DNA of 64,000 nucleotides from Mesorhizobium sp. Z1-4 (GTDB lineage: Bacteria > Pseudomonadota > Alphaproteobacteria > Rhizobiales > Rhizobiaceae), in assembly GCF_004000235.1 (NCBI RefSeq), contig NZ_RCIO01000001.1, positions 62,001 to 126,000 on the forward strand, read 5' to 3'. The translations under genes and the position numbers were made by a program. Position 1 is the stretch's first letter; each line of letters opens with the position of its first letter. Positions 9,956-19,895 of this stretch are shown here, in pieces. The notes beneath the pieces are model-generated. The model saw only the letters and a program-made list of their open reading frames with translations. It was not told where the DNA came from and did not search any database.

Positions 9956-9999
9956 AGACACAGGTGTATATGTTGCTCACAAGTCAGACACTAGTGTAT
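9956..9999. promoter_or_regulatory. Twin TetR operator between tetR and MFS gene
   Basis: Two copies of AGACAC-NN-GTGTAT occur at 9956-9969 (centre AG) and 9986-9999 (centre TA). Each has a perfect ACAC/GTGT dyad and they repeat with a 30-bp period, close to three helical turns, so two TetR dimers could bind one face of the DNA. The second copy ends 15 bases before the MFS start and overlaps its 5' leader; the first lies 20 bases from the tetR start. Confidence 0.7.
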
Positions 10000-10014
10000 G
10001 AATTAGGTGGCAAC

Positions 10015-11292
10015 ATGACCATTTCCGACACCAATGCCGTTCAGAATGACATAACTGCTCCATCGTCGGGCACCCCGCGCGGATCGTGGATCGCGCTCCT
10101 GCTGCTCAGCGCAGCACAATTCATGCTGATACTCGATCTTACAATCGTGAACATCGCCCTTCCCGATCTCAGTCTTGACCTGGGGCTGACCGGCGACGCC
10201 GCCGGTTGGGTCATAACAGCCTACGCCATTCCCTTCGGTCTCCTAATGTTGCCGGGAGGCAGGGCCGCCGACAGGTTCGGCTCCCGCCGCATCTTCCTCA
10301 TCGGCCTGGTGATGTTCACCATCTCGTCGATGGTTGCGGGCTTGGCCATTAACGCGCCATTGCTGATCGCCGCAAGAGCAGGACAAGGTGTGAGCGCGGC
10401 ATTGATGTCGCCAGCAGCCCTGGCGACGATTACCGCTATGTTCGACGGAACCGATCGCAACCGCGCACTCGGTATTTGGGGCTCCATCGGTGCCGTCGGC
10501 GGTGCGGCAGGCGTGTTGATAGGTGGATTACTGACAGGCGGTCCCGGGTGGCGCTGGATATTCTACATAAATGTCCCCGTCGGGCTGGCGATTGCAGCGT
10601 TGCTGCCCATGTATGCACCGTATGTCACTCCGGCTGCCGACCGCTACTGGTCCGGCTTTCTGCGCAATTTCAGGGTCGTTCGCGACCGCGCAATACTGTC
10701 AGGACTCTACCTCATGGTGGGCGGCAGTGCATTGATGTTCGCCATCTTCTTCCTGCTATCCTTCGTGCTTCAAAGCCGGCTTGGCTGGTCACCGGTTTCT
10801 ACTGGCCTCATGTTTCTGCCCGTTGCCCTGGGAACGGTCGTCGGAGCCCAACTTGCGGGGCATATAGTGTCCCATATGGGCGTGCGCCTGCCATCGGTCC
10901 TGGCTCTGGCCATCGCCGGCCTTGGCCTCGCGCTTCAGGCATACTTCCTTGATCAAACATGGATACTCATCGGCGGCGCAACAGTCGCAGCGCTCGGGCT
11001 GGGGGTCGTGATGGTCGCGGCAACAATCATAACGATGGGGCATGCGGGCGAGAACCAGCGCGGTTTCGTATCGGGGTTGCTGAATACGCTGCACGAGCTT
11101 GGAGGTGCGGCAGGGGTAGCGGGTTTCTCCGCTCTCGCTGCGTCCAGCATCGCAACGCCGGAACTGAGTGCCGAAGGCTTCGTCACCTCTCTCCTGGTCG
11201 GTGCCGGTTTCGCTGCCGTCGCGACAGTGATCTCGATAGTTCTGGTACCGGGCGGCAGACCCAAAGGCGACGTTTCGGGCTTCGTCCATTGA
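10015..11292 (+). CDS. MFS multidrug efflux transporter, DHA2-like but 12 TM
   Basis: A 425-residue drug:H+ antiporter. The ATG at 10015 follows AGGTGG, and upstream in-frame codons fall in the operators. TM1 carries the DHA2 signature LDLTIVNIALPDL, and motif A (GRAADRFGSRR) lies between TM2 and TM3. TM6 ends at NVPVGLAIAALLPM, where DHA2 proteins usually enter a linker with TM7-TM8; here the chain passes in about 25 residues to the next conserved block (NFRVVRDRAILSGLYL). The central pair of helices therefore seems missing, giving about 12 rather than 14 helices with no frameshift. The adjacent TetR is its probable repressor. Confidence 0.88.
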   Translation: MTISDTNAVQNDITAPSSGTPRGSWIALLLLSAAQFMLILDLTIVNIALPDLSLDLGLTGDAAGWVITAYAIPFGLLMLPGGRAADRFGSRRIFLIGLVMFTISSMVAGLAINAPLLIAARAGQGVSAALMSPAALATITAMFDGTDRNRALGIWGSIGAVGGAAGVLIGGLLTGGPGWRWIFYINVPVGLAIAALLPMYAPYVTPAADRYWSGFLRNFRVVRDRAILSGLYLMVGGSALMFAIFFLLSFVLQSRLGWSPVSTGLMFLPVALGTVVGAQLAGHIVSHMGVRLPSVLALAIAGLGLALQAYFLDQTWILIGGATVAALGLGVVMVAATIITMGHAGENQRGFVSGLLNTLHELGGAAGVAGFSALAASSIATPELSAEGFVTSLLVGAGFAAVATVISIVLVPGGRPKGDVSGFVH

Positions 11293-11374
11293 GGCCACCG
11301 GACCAAGCCAGATCGAGGGTGAGATAGCCATGTCGACCTGCGGCGCGCCGCCAGGTGGCGCGTCGCGCTAAAGC

Positions 11375-11929
11375 CTAGGGCGTATCGTACGGCCCCTCGT
11401 CGTAACCTGCGAAGATCAGCACATTCTGAGTGGCCGGCACAGGTATCTGGAACACGGCTTCGGAGAAGATGAACTGGGTCGCGCCGATCGTGTCGGGGAT
11501 GTTCACCGGGTGCTTGTAAAGCTGTGAATAAAGCACGTCCGAGCCCTGTATCGCGGCAACCCGGATCGGCATGGTGATGGTACCGGCCTTACCCTTGGGC
11601 CCCGGCACAATGCGGCCAGCAATGGCGACTTTGATGTTCAGCATGTCGCCCGAACGGCTGCACTGCCGCGTCACATCGGCGATGGAAGCCTGGTAGATCA
11701 CGCGGGTTGCGTCGTCCTTGCCGCCACGCTCAAAGGTGTTGAAATATGCCGTTCCTTCGCGCAGCTGAACCGCCGGGCAATACATACGCAGTTCGCTCAG
11801 CTTTACCGGTTCGTTGGCCCGCTGGTTTTCCAGATCAAGCGCGTCAACACCGCTGCCCGACTGGCACCCGGCCAGGCCGAGCGCGGCCAAAGCCAGCACC
11901 GATACGGCGGCAAAAGAAAACCTGCTCAA
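11375..11929 (-). CDS. Conserved lipoprotein of unknown function
   Basis: A 184-residue secreted lipoprotein. The best start is TTG at 11929, six bases after AGGGG; it gives a short basic N-terminus, a hydrophobic stretch and the lipobox LAGC followed by QSGSGVDALDL. The mature part has two further cysteines (MYCPAV, RQCSRS) that could form a disulfide, and a beta-rich C-terminus with FIFSEAVFQIPVP. I do not recognise a named domain. It lies between the MFS gene and thrC, facing away from thrC. An ATG at 11986 would add 19 residues. Confidence 0.7.
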   Translation of the reverse strand: MSRFSFAAVSVLALAALGLAGCQSGSGVDALDLENQRANEPVKLSELRMYCPAVQLREGTAYFNTFERGGKDDATRVIYQASIADVTRQCSRSGDMLNIKVAIAGRIVPGPKGKAGTITMPIRVAAIQGSDVLYSQLYKHPVNIPDTIGATQFIFSEAVFQIPVPATQNVLIFAGYDEGPYDTP

Positions 11930-12063
11930 TGAAAACCCCTGAAACTGTGCTTCCCACACGCTAAGTGGCTGTTCTATATCAATCACGCGCGCGGAAAGCG
12001 ACCGAAGGAATACGGTTTTTCAAAGGCCGGTAAACAACACAGCAGCAGCCCGGATCAATCGAA

Positions 12064-13461
12064 ATGCATTACATCAGCACCCGAGGCACCGCACCGCGGC
12101 TTGGTTTCTCCGACGTACTTCTTGCCGGGCTCGCACGCGACGGCGGGCTGTACGTTCCCGAAGAGTGGCCAACGTTCAGCGCAGCCGAAATTGCCGCGAT
12201 GCGCGGACTTCCCTATGCCGAAGTCGCCAAGCGACTGCTGACTCCCTTTGTCGGCGGTGAAATCGAGTCATCGAAATTCGCGGAAATCATCGACGATGCC
12301 TACGCCTCGTTCCGGCATCCCGCAGTATGCCCACTGGTGCAGACAGATGCCAACGAGTTCGTGCTCGAGCTCTTTCACGGTCCTACCCTCGCTTTCAAGG
12401 ACGTTGCCATGCAGCTGCTTGGGCGGCTGATGGACCATGTTCTGACCGAGCGCGGGCAACGCGCCACTATCGTCGGCGCAACTTCCGGCGACACGGGCGG
12501 GGCCGCCATCGAAGCCTTTGCCGGCCGCGAACGCGCAGATATCTTCATTCTGTTTCCGCATGGGCGCGTTTCGCCGGTCCAGCAGAAACAGATGACCACA
12601 TCCGGCGCCAGCAATGTCCACGCGCTGGCGATCGAAGGCAATTTCGACGACTGCCAGGGCCTGGTGAAAGGCATGTTCAACGACCATGCCTTCCGCGACC
12701 GTCTGGGCGTGTCGGGCGTAAACTCGATCAACTGGGCACGGATCATGGCCCAGATCGTGTATTATTTTTCCTCCGCGCTTTCGCTGGGTGCGCCCGACCG
12801 AGCAGTGTCGTTCACGGTCCCCACCGGCAATTTCGGCGATATTTTCGCCGGTTACGCCGCGAAAAGGATGGGCCTGCCCATCGACCGCCTGATCATCGCC
12901 ACCAACGACAACGACATTCTGGCGCGCACGCTCGAAACGGGGCGCTACGAAACGCGGCCTGTCATCGCCACCACATCGCCTTCCATGGACATTCAGGTGT
13001 CGTCGAATTTCGAGCGGCTTCTGTTCGAGGCCGGCGGCCGCGACGCCGGTGCCATTATACGAGCCATGGACGGGCTGAAGCAGTCAGGCGCATTCGGCAT
13101 AGAGCCAGGCACGCTGGCGGCCATCCGCGCCGACTTCGCGGCGGGTGCTGCGACGATGGACCAGACGGCGGCCACAATCGATGCCGTGCTCAAAGGGTCC
13201 GGCTATCTGCTCGACCCGCATACGGCGAGCGCCATGCATGTCGCGCGCCGTCATGAAGCCGCAGCAACCCCCATGGTCGTGCTTGCGACCGCGCATCCGG
13301 CTAAGTTCCCGGACGCGGTTCGTACAGCAAGCGGTGTGGTGCCAGCCTTGCCGGCCTGGCTTTCAGGACTGATGGAAAAACCAGAAAAGTTTGAGGTTCT
13401 TTCATCTGATCTGAAAATGTTGGAGGATTATGTTGAGGAGCGTGCCCGCGCAGCGGTCTAG
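12064..13461 (+). CDS. thrC: Threonine synthase
   Basis: A 465-residue PLP enzyme that makes threonine from O-phosphohomoserine. The N-terminal block MHYISTRG and the PLP lysine motif HGPTLAFKDVAMQLLG match the long (class II) ThrC group; the phosphate-binding loop ATSGDTGGAA and the segment VPTGNFGDIFAGY also fit. It precedes the M16 peptidase gene by 24 bases, so thrC, the peptidase, the GNAT gene and the EAL gene probably form one operon. The homoserine kinase gene thrB is in this window at 20840. Confidence 0.96.
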   Translation: MHYISTRGTAPRLGFSDVLLAGLARDGGLYVPEEWPTFSAAEIAAMRGLPYAEVAKRLLTPFVGGEIESSKFAEIIDDAYASFRHPAVCPLVQTDANEFVLELFHGPTLAFKDVAMQLLGRLMDHVLTERGQRATIVGATSGDTGGAAIEAFAGRERADIFILFPHGRVSPVQQKQMTTSGASNVHALAIEGNFDDCQGLVKGMFNDHAFRDRLGVSGVNSINWARIMAQIVYYFSSALSLGAPDRAVSFTVPTGNFGDIFAGYAAKRMGLPIDRLIIATNDNDILARTLETGRYETRPVIATTSPSMDIQVSSNFERLLFEAGGRDAGAIIRAMDGLKQSGAFGIEPGTLAAIRADFAAGAATMDQTAATIDAVLKGSGYLLDPHTASAMHVARRHEAAATPMVVLATAHPAKFPDAVRTASGVVPALPAWLSGLMEKPEKFEVLSSDLKMLEDYVEERARAAV

Positions 13462-13485
13462 CGTTTCCCAGGGAGTAGGAAGTTG

Positions 13486-14778
13486 ATGGGTGTACAGGTA
13501 AGCCGTCTGTCGAACGGCATGACGGTCGCTACCGAGAACCAGCCACATATCGAAAGCGTTGCACTGGGCGTCTGGGTCCGTTCAGGCTCACGCAATGAGC
13601 GCGACGACGAACACGGCATCGCTCACCTGCTGGAACACATGGCCTTCAAGGGAACCAGTTCCCGGTCGGCCTGGGACATCGCCTCGCAGATCGAGAATGT
13701 GGGCGGCGAGATCAACGCCGCCACAAGTGTCGAAACGACCGCCTTTTACGCGCGCGTAATGCGCAATGATGTGCCTCTGGCGATCGACATCATTTCGGAC
13801 ATCCTGACGGATTCCAAATTCGACGCCGACGAACTGGCGCGCGAACAGCATGTCATTCTGCAGGAGATCGGCGCAGCGCACGATACACCCGACGATATCG
13901 TTTTCGACCGCTTCACGGAGACCGCATTCCGCAACCAGACGCTCGGCCGTTCGATCCTGGGCACCCCGGATACGGTGCGCTCCTTCTCGTCGGACAATCT
14001 CAGATCGTTCCTCGACAACCAGTACGGCGCCGACCGCATGGTCGTGGTTGCGGCGGGCGCGGTCGATCACGACGCCTTTGTGCGCAGGATCGAACGCGGA
14101 CTTGGCGGCTTCAGGGCGAAGGCTCCTGCAGGCGAACCGACCGACGCCACCTATGTCGGCGGCGACTTCCGCGAAGACCGCGATCTCATGGACGCGCAGA
14201 TCGTGCTCGGCTTCGAAGGGCGCGCCTACCATGTACGAGATTTCTATGCCTCGCAGCTGCTTTCCATGATTCTCGGCGGCGGCATGTCATCGCGGCTGTT
14301 CCAGGAGGTGCGCGAGCGCAAAGGTCTCTGTTATTCGGTCTATGCCTTCCACTGGGGCTTTTCCGATACCGGCGTATTTGGCGTACATGCGGCCACGGGA
14401 AAAGAAGATATTGCCGAGCTTGTTCCACTGCTCCTGAACGAACTGCACAGAGCAGGCGACGAAATCACCATGGAGGAGCTCAACCGGGCACGTGCGCAGT
14501 ATCGGGCCGGCCTGGTCATGGCGGCGGAAAGCCCGGCCAGCAGGGCTTCACAGGTCGCACGGCAATTGCTGCTTTACGGCCGGCCAATCCCGATGGAGGA
14601 GCTTATGGACCGGTTGTCGAACATCACCGTGGAACGCCTGTCGGACCTCGCCAGACGGCTCTTTTCCACCACTCCGACAATCGCGGCCATCGGGCCGGTC
14701 GGCTCGATGCCCGCATTCGAGACCGTGCGCAAGAATCTCGAGCGTGCGGACACGCCGGCCCACAGGATTGCTGTCTGA
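13486..14778 (+). CDS. M16-family zinc metallopeptidase (processing-peptidase type)
   Basis: A 430-residue pitrilysin-family peptidase related to mitochondrial processing peptidase beta. The inverted zinc motif H-L-L-E-H is at residues 47-51 in HLLEHMAFKG; the downstream zinc-ligand Glu belongs to the helix after NVGGEINAATSVETTAF. The Gly-rich GGGMSSRLFQEVRE of the C-terminal half is also family-typical. The ATG at 13486 with AGGAAG upstream is used; a TTG three bases earlier is possible. It has no signal peptide, so it is likely cytoplasmic. Substrates are unknown. Confidence 0.93.
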   Translation: MGVQVSRLSNGMTVATENQPHIESVALGVWVRSGSRNERDDEHGIAHLLEHMAFKGTSSRSAWDIASQIENVGGEINAATSVETTAFYARVMRNDVPLAIDIISDILTDSKFDADELAREQHVILQEIGAAHDTPDDIVFDRFTETAFRNQTLGRSILGTPDTVRSFSSDNLRSFLDNQYGADRMVVVAAGAVDHDAFVRRIERGLGGFRAKAPAGEPTDATYVGGDFREDRDLMDAQIVLGFEGRAYHVRDFYASQLLSMILGGGMSSRLFQEVRERKGLCYSVYAFHWGFSDTGVFGVHAATGKEDIAELVPLLLNELHRAGDEITMEELNRARAQYRAGLVMAAESPASRASQVARQLLLYGRPIPMEELMDRLSNITVERLSDLARRLFSTTPTIAAIGPVGSMPAFETVRKNLERADTPAHRIAV

Positions 14779-14788
14779 CGCGGCGGCG

Positions 14789-15379
14789 ATGCTCGGTCTG
14801 TCAGCCTATCGCCGACCTGAACCGGAGCTGGCGGCCGGATCGATCAGGCTTCGGCTTCCGCGACGCGGCGACTATCGCGAATGGGCCGCGTTGCGCAATC
14901 AAAGCCGTGACTTTCTGACGCCGTGGGAACCGCGTTGGGGAAAAGACGAGCTGGAAAAGGCAGCCTGGCGCGAAAGGCTGAGACGCTACCGGCAGGAATT
15001 CAATTCCGGTGCAGCCGTGCCGCTGTTCATCTTCGACGCTCAAAGCGGCGCGCTTGTCGGCGGCATCACGCTCAGCAACATCCGCTATGGTGTAGCGCAA
15101 TGCGCCAGCATCGGCTACTGGCTCGGCGAGCCGCATGCCGGCAAGGGGCTGATGGTCGAGGCGCTTGAGCCGGTCGCTGTTTACGCATTCCAAAGGTTGC
15201 GATTGCACCGCCTCGAAGCTGCCTGTATTCCCGACAACAACCGATCGGTTCGCGTACTTGAAAAAGCCGGATTCAAACGCGAAGGACTGCTCAGATCCTA
15301 CCTGAAGATCAACGGGGTCTGGCAGGACCATCTTCTATATGCCCGGGTGGCTGACGGCTACGGACGGGCGCCGCAGTGA
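14789..15379 (+). CDS. GNAT acetyltransferase, RimJ-like
   Basis: A 196-residue GCN5-related N-acetyltransferase. The acetyl-CoA site is IGYWLGEPHAGKGLMVEAL, and the end HRLEAACIPDNNRSVRVLEKAGFKREGLLR is the hallmark of RimJ/RimL-type enzymes, which acetylate N-termini of ribosomal or other proteins. ATG at 14789 is taken, 11 bases after the peptidase stop; TTG at 14768 would overlap that gene. The stop overlaps the GTG of the EAL gene by four bases, so coupling is likely. Confidence 0.88.
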   Translation: MLGLSAYRRPEPELAAGSIRLRLPRRGDYREWAALRNQSRDFLTPWEPRWGKDELEKAAWRERLRRYRQEFNSGAAVPLFIFDAQSGALVGGITLSNIRYGVAQCASIGYWLGEPHAGKGLMVEALEPVAVYAFQRLRLHRLEAACIPDNNRSVRVLEKAGFKREGLLRSYLKINGVWQDHLLYARVADGYGRAPQ

Positions 15380-18276
15380 GGCAGCGCGCATTGGCGACTA
15401 CAATAAGAACAAGCATCAAGACGCTGATTGCCGGCCTGCTGGCGCTGTTGATTTCCGCCCTCTCGGCGGCTGCTGTCGAACCCATCAAGATTTCGCGCGG
15501 GGATATCGCACTCGACCTCTCCCGCGCGGTCGAAATCTACCGCAACCAGGGGCAGAACTTCCAGGTTTCCACGGCGCCGGGCCTCGACGGTATCGTGCGG
15601 CGCATCGAGGTGGAGGCAAGCAGCGAACGATCGACCGGCGACTGGGCGGTGTTTGCGCTGGCCAACAATACCGACCAGCAGCTCGACAGGCTGATCGAAG
15701 CACCGCATTTCCGGTTGTCGGGGTCGGGGCTCATCTGGCCCGACCTGGGGTCGCGCCGTATCGCCGCGATCACACCTAGCGAGGGTTTTGCGCTCGACCG
15801 GCAGGCCAGCAGCGATGCCGATGTGTTTCTGGTGACGCTGAACCCCGGTTCGGTGGTGACGTTTGTCGCCGAACTGTCGTCCTCACGTCTGCCGCAGGTC
15901 TATCTGTGGGATCCGGAAGCCTACAAGGACACCGTCAACTCCTACACGCTCTTCAGGGGTATCGTGATCGGCATCGCCGGTCTGCTGGCGCTTTTCCTGA
16001 CGATCCTGTTTGTCGTCAAGGGAACGTCAATGTTCCCTGCCACCGCAGCGCTGGCCTGGGCCGTGCTGGCCTACATCTCGATCGACTTCGGCTTCATGAC
16101 GCGGGTGATCGATATTTCGCCCGGCAACGAACAGCTGTGGCGCGCCGGCACCGAGATCGCCCTCGCGGGCACGCTGATCGTGTTCCTGTTCACCTATCTC
16201 AACCTCAACCGCTGGCACGGGCACTTCAGCTACGGCGCCCTCGCCTGGATACTCGCGCTGCTGGCGATTGGCGGCGTCGCGCTTTTCGACCCGGCGGTAG
16301 CGGCGGGTATCGCACGCATTTCCTTCGCCCTGACGGCCATCGTCGGCATCGCCGTGATCGCCTATCTGTGTTTCCAGGGCTATGACCGCGCAATCATGAT
16401 CGTGCCGAGCTGGCTGATGATCCTGGCCTGGCTCACCGCCGCCTGGATGACGGTCACCGGGCTGCTCGACAACGACATCATACAGCCCGCGCTTGGCGGC
16501 GGACTGGTTCTGATCGTGCTCCTGATCGGCTTTACTGTGATGCAGCACGCATTCGCCGGCGGCGCCCTGCATCAAGGCCTCTTCAGCGACATGGAACGGC
16601 AGGCGCTGGCCCTGACGGGTTCCGGCGACAGCGTGTGGGACTGGGACGTGCCGCGCGACCGCGTCGTGACCCGGCCGGATATCAGCCGCCAGCTCGGGCT
16701 TGCTGCCAACAGTCTGCACGGGCCCGCGCGCAACTGGCTTCCGGCCCTGCACGCCGACGACCGCGATACTTTCCGCACGACGCTCGATGTTGTGCTGGAG
16801 CACAGGCGCGGGCGCATTTCGCAAGCGTTCCGCCTGCGCGGTTCCGATGGACACTATCACTGGTTCCTGTTGAGGGCGCGCCCGGTGATTGGCTCCGATG
16901 GCGAAATTATCCGCTGCGTCGGCACGCTGATCGATGTGACCGAGCAGAAGAAGGCCGAAGAGCGGCTGCTCCAGGACGCGGTTCATGACAATTTGACGGG
17001 ACTGCCAAACCGGCAGCTTTTCATGAACCGGCTCGAGACTGTGATCACGCTGGCACGGGACGACGACAAGGTGCGCCCGACCGTGTTCGTCGTCGATATC
17101 GACCGGTTCAAGCACGTCAATGACAGCCTCGGCATCTCCGCCGGCGATACGATCCTGCTCACCATTTCCCGGCGGCTGCACCGGCTTTTGAAACCGCAGG
17201 ACTCGCTGTCGCGTTTTTCCGGCGACCAGTTCGCCATCATGCTTCTGTCGGAGCAGGACCCTGCCCGTATTGCCGCTGTCGCCGACGCGATCCGGCAGGC
17301 GGTGCGCGCGCCGCTCACCTTTGCCAAGCGCGAAATCGTTCTCACGCCATCGATCGGTCTGATCTCCTGGACGTCGCAGCAGGCGACTGCAGAGGATATC
17401 GTCAAGGATGCCGAACTTGCCATGTTCCAGGCCAAGCGCTTCGGCGGCGACCGTGCGGAGCCTTTCCGCCCGGCGTTCCGGTCGATCGGCACTGACCGCC
17501 TGCAGCTTGAATCGGATCTTCGCCGGGCGCTGGAGCGGAAGGAACTGACGCTCGCCTATCAGCCGATCGTTCGTCTCGAAGACCAGTCGATCGCTGGGTT
17601 CGAAGCGCTCATACGCTGGGAGCACCCTCGCCGCGGCACCATTCCGCCCTCAGATTTCGTGCCTATTGCGGAGAGCTGCGGCCTGATCGTGCCGATCGGC
17701 CTGTTCGCCATGCAGCGCGCGGCGGAAGACCTTGCCAGCTGGCAGAAGCAGATCGACGACGTGCCGCTGTCGGTGTCCGTCAATCTCTCGAGTAGGCAGC
17801 TTCTGCGGCGCGATCTGGTGAACGACGTTTCGTCCGTCATCGCGCGCTCGGGCATCAAGCCGCGCTGCTTCCGGCTGGAACTCACCGAGTCGCTCGTGAT
17901 GGACAATCCCGAACAGTCCAGCCACGTGCTCAACCGCCTCGCCGGCCTCGGCATCGGCCTCTCGATCGACGATTTCGGGACCGGCTATTCATCGCTCGCC
18001 TACCTGACGCGGTTCCCCTTCGACACGATCAAGATCGACAAGAGCTTCGTAGACGACACCAGCCCGAAGCGGGTCGTGCTGCTGAACTCCATGGTCAACA
18101 TGGCGCATGAGCTCGGACTGTCGGTCGTGGCTGAGGGCGTATCGGACGAAAGCGATGCGCTACAGCTGAGACAGATGGGCTGCGAATATGTCCAGAGCTT
18201 TGCTTTCGGACCGCCACAGCCGGCCGAGGCAACTTTCAAACTGCTGAAGGAGCAGTACCCGCTCGCTCAGGCGTGA
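15376..18276 (+). CDS. Membrane 7TM-PAS-GGDEF-EAL cyclic-di-GMP protein
   Basis: A 966-residue signalling protein starting with GTG at 15376. Residues 1-35 are a signal peptide; 36-190 form an exported domain resembling 7TMR-DISM sensors; 190-400 contain about seven membrane helices; 410-530 is a PAS domain; 535-690 is GGDEF-like; 710-955 is EAL. The GGDEF signature reads SGDQF near residue 615, so diguanylate cyclase activity is probably lost. The EAL motif is intact (FEALIRW, then [11 protein letters not shown] and DTIKIDKSF), so the likely output is c-di-GMP hydrolysis tuned by a periplasmic signal. It ends in a 10-base convergent overlap with yqgE. Confidence 0.9.
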   Translation: MRQRALATTIRTSIKTLIAGLLALLISALSAAAVEPIKISRGDIALDLSRAVEIYRNQGQNFQVSTAPGLDGIVRRIEVEASSERSTGDWAVFALANNTDQQLDRLIEAPHFRLSGSGLIWPDLGSRRIAAITPSEGFALDRQASSDADVFLVTLNPGSVVTFVAELSSSRLPQVYLWDPEAYKDTVNSYTLFRGIVIGIAGLLALFLTILFVVKGTSMFPATAALAWAVLAYISIDFGFMTRVIDISPGNEQLWRAGTEIALAGTLIVFLFTYLNLNRWHGHFSYGALAWILALLAIGGVALFDPAVAAGIARISFALTAIVGIAVIAYLCFQGYDRAIMIVPSWLMILAWLTAAWMTVTGLLDNDIIQPALGGGLVLIVLLIGFTVMQHAFAGGALHQGLFSDMERQALALTGSGDSVWDWDVPRDRVVTRPDISRQLGLAANSLHGPARNWLPALHADDRDTFRTTLDVVLEHRRGRISQAFRLRGSDGHYHWFLLRARPVIGSDGEIIRCVGTLIDVTEQKKAEERLLQDAVHDNLTGLPNRQLFMNRLETVITLARDDDKVRPTVFVVDIDRFKHVNDSLGISAGDTILLTISRRLHRLLKPQDSLSRFSGDQFAIMLLSEQDPARIAAVADAIRQAVRAPLTFAKREIVLTPSIGLISWTSQQATAEDIVKDAELAMFQAKRFGGDRAEPFRPAFRSIGTDRLQLESDLRRALERKELTLAYQPIVRLEDQSIAGFEALIRWEHPRRGTIPPSDFVPIAESCGLIVPIGLFAMQRAAEDLASWQKQIDDVPLSVSVNLSSRQLLRRDLVNDVSSVIARSGIKPRCFRLELTESLVMDNPEQSSHVLNRLAGLGIGLSIDDFGTGYSSLAYLTRFPFDTIKIDKSFVDDTSPKRVVLLNSMVNMAHELGLSVVAEGVSDESDALQLRQMGCEYVQSFAFGPPQPAEATFKLLKEQYPLAQA

Positions 18277-18878
18277 CCGGCCGTTCCGCTGAAATGCACG
18301 AGATTGACACCGATACGCGCCAATATGCGCTCGTACTTGGTGTCGATGTCGGCATCGAACAGCATGTCGGAATCAGCCGGACAGGTTAGCCAGCCATTCT
18401 CGGCGATTTCGCCCTCGAGTTGGCCGGCGCCCCAACCGGCATAACCCAGCGCCATCAGTGCGCGGTCGGGACCTCTGCCCGTCGAGATGGCGCGCAGAAT
18501 ATCCACCGTCGCGGTCAGGCAGACCCGGTTGTCGACCTGCATGGACGATTCCACAACATAGTCGTCGGTATGGAGCACGAAACCGCGGCTGCGATCCACG
18601 GGCCCACCATGACGCACCACGATGTCACGTGCCGACGCGGGAATCTGGGTGGTCTCCCGTTCTTCGAGAATGCCCAGTTGCACCAGCAGGTCGGGGAAGC
18701 CGAGTTCCTGAACCTGATTGATGATCAGGCCCATCGCGCCTTCATCATTATGCGCGCAAACATAGATGACGGACCGCGCAAAGCGGTCGTCCTTCATTCC
18801 CGGCATCGCGACCAGAAACTGGCCGTCGAGATAGGCTTCCGCCTCCCGGGATCGCATGTCGTCGCCGTCAGCTGCCAT
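18267..18878 (-). CDS. YqgE/AlgH family protein (DUF179)
   Basis: A 203-residue cytoplasmic protein with the hallmark start [11 protein letters not shown] and the block [16 protein letters not shown]. The family is widespread (AlgH in Pseudomonas, YqgE in E. coli) and has been tied to transcriptional control and redox traits, but its biochemical role is unsettled. The start could be 18878 or the ATG at 18857; the first is used because an AAAGG lies upstream. It overlaps the EAL gene tail-to-tail by 10 bases. Confidence 0.88.
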   Translation of the reverse strand: MAADGDDMRSREAEAYLDGQFLVAMPGMKDDRFARSVIYVCAHNDEGAMGLIINQVQELGFPDLLVQLGILEERETTQIPASARDIVVRHGGPVDRSRGFVLHTDDYVVESSMQVDNRVCLTATVDILRAISTGRGPDRALMALGYAGWGAGQLEGEIAENGWLTCPADSDMLFDADIDTKYERILARIGVNLVHFSGTAGHA

Positions 18879-19021
18879 GGCCGAAGCGTAGCGCCTTTCT
18901 GCGCGTCTTGGAAGCTCGCGGACCTGTCCGGATGCGACCAAATCATTCAGATCACGAGGAAATGAGACGGTACGGCCACGACACGCCTTGCTCTTGCCGC
19001 GCCGATGCAGAAACTGCCGCC

Positions 19022-19822
19022 ATGAACCGTTCCCTGCTTAACACAGCTTGCGCCAGCCTTGTTCTGGCATGCACCTCGACCCATGTGTCCGCCGCTTCGA
19101 GCGAATGGGTCGGCGCCGAAGGCGGTGCTGTTCGCATGGTTGCCGAGCCCGCAAGCCACAACGGCAAGCTGCGGGCCGCCCTTGAGATCCGGCTTGAACC
19201 GGGCTGGAAAACCTATTGGCGCGATCCCGGCGAGTCGGGGATCCCCCCGATGATCGACGTCGCCACTGCCGAAGGGCCCGCGAGTGTGGAAATCGGCTAC
19301 CCGGCCCCGGAGCGGTTCAATGACGGATATTCGACATGGGTCGGCTATGACGGCCCGGTCAGCCTCGCGCTGATCATCGATGTGCCGGCCGGTGCGCGCA
19401 AGCTCACCGCGTCAGTGCTCGTCGGCATTTGCGAGACCATCTGCATTCCGCTGCAGGCCGATCTCGCCTTGGACCTTGGCGATGACACAACCGGGCAAGC
19501 CGAAGCCCACCTGGTAGATGCCGCTTTTGCAGCATTGCCGCGCAGTGCCGGCCCATCGTTCGAAGCGTCCCTGAGCGACGTCAGCGAAACCCGTATCGTC
19601 GTCGATACACGCGCTCCCAGCACTCAAGACCTTTCCCTGTTCGTTGCGTCCTCCGGAGACTGGCTCTTCGGCACACCAACACCGCTCGGCAACGGCAACT
19701 CAACCGCCTTCGAAGTGCCGGTTTTCGCGGCGCCGGACGCACCCTCGGCGCCACAGCTCATCCACTACCTTCTGGCCGCCGGCGGTGACGCGGTTGCTGG
19801 CACATTCGAAATCACCCGCTGA
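19022..19822 (+). CDS. DsbD N-terminal-domain periplasmic protein
   Basis: A 266-residue exported protein with a cleavable signal (ending near STHVSAAS). The body matches the thiol-disulfide interchange domain of DsbD/Scs[17 protein letters not shown] at the start and the redox pair in [10 protein letters not shown]. It lacks the transmembrane and thioredoxin parts of full DsbD, so it is a stand-alone reduced or oxidised partner in the periplasm. The start at 19022 gives a proper signal peptide; a longer in-frame reading to 18908 overlaps yqgE and looks non-coding. The peroxiredoxin gene follows 73 bases downstream. Confidence 0.8.
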   Translation: MNRSLLNTACASLVLACTSTHVSAASSEWVGAEGGAVRMVAEPASHNGKLRAALEIRLEPGWKTYWRDPGESGIPPMIDVATAEGPASVEIGYPAPERFNDGYSTWVGYDGPVSLALIIDVPAGARKLTASVLVGICETICIPLQADLALDLGDDTTGQAEAHLVDAAFAALPRSAGPSFEASLSDVSETRIVVDTRAPSTQDLSLFVASSGDWLFGTPTPLGNGNSTAFEVPVFAAPDAPSAPQLIHYLLAAGGDAVAGTFEITR

Positions 19823-19858
19823 TCCTGCTTGGCAATTGCACAGTAACGCCCACCTTTG

Positions 19859-19876
19859 TAAGCAGGCCCCTGCTTA
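19859..19876. repeat. 18-bp palindrome in the peroxiredoxin leader
   Basis: TAAGCAGG and CCTGCTTA are perfect inverted 8-mers separated by CC. The element ends 19 bases before the peroxiredoxin ATG. It could be an operator for a redox regulator, or a hairpin near the ribosome site (GGGA at 19885-19888). It lacks a T-run, so it is not a typical terminator. Confidence 0.4.
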
Positions 19877-19895
19877 GAAATCATAGGGATAGAAG

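Noticed and set aside
16027-17625. 532-codon frame on the minus strand opposite the GGDEF-EAL gene
   Set aside because: It lies entirely antisense to a well-supported multi-domain gene and its product has no coherent hydrophobic or motif pattern; it is a GC-rich shadow frame.
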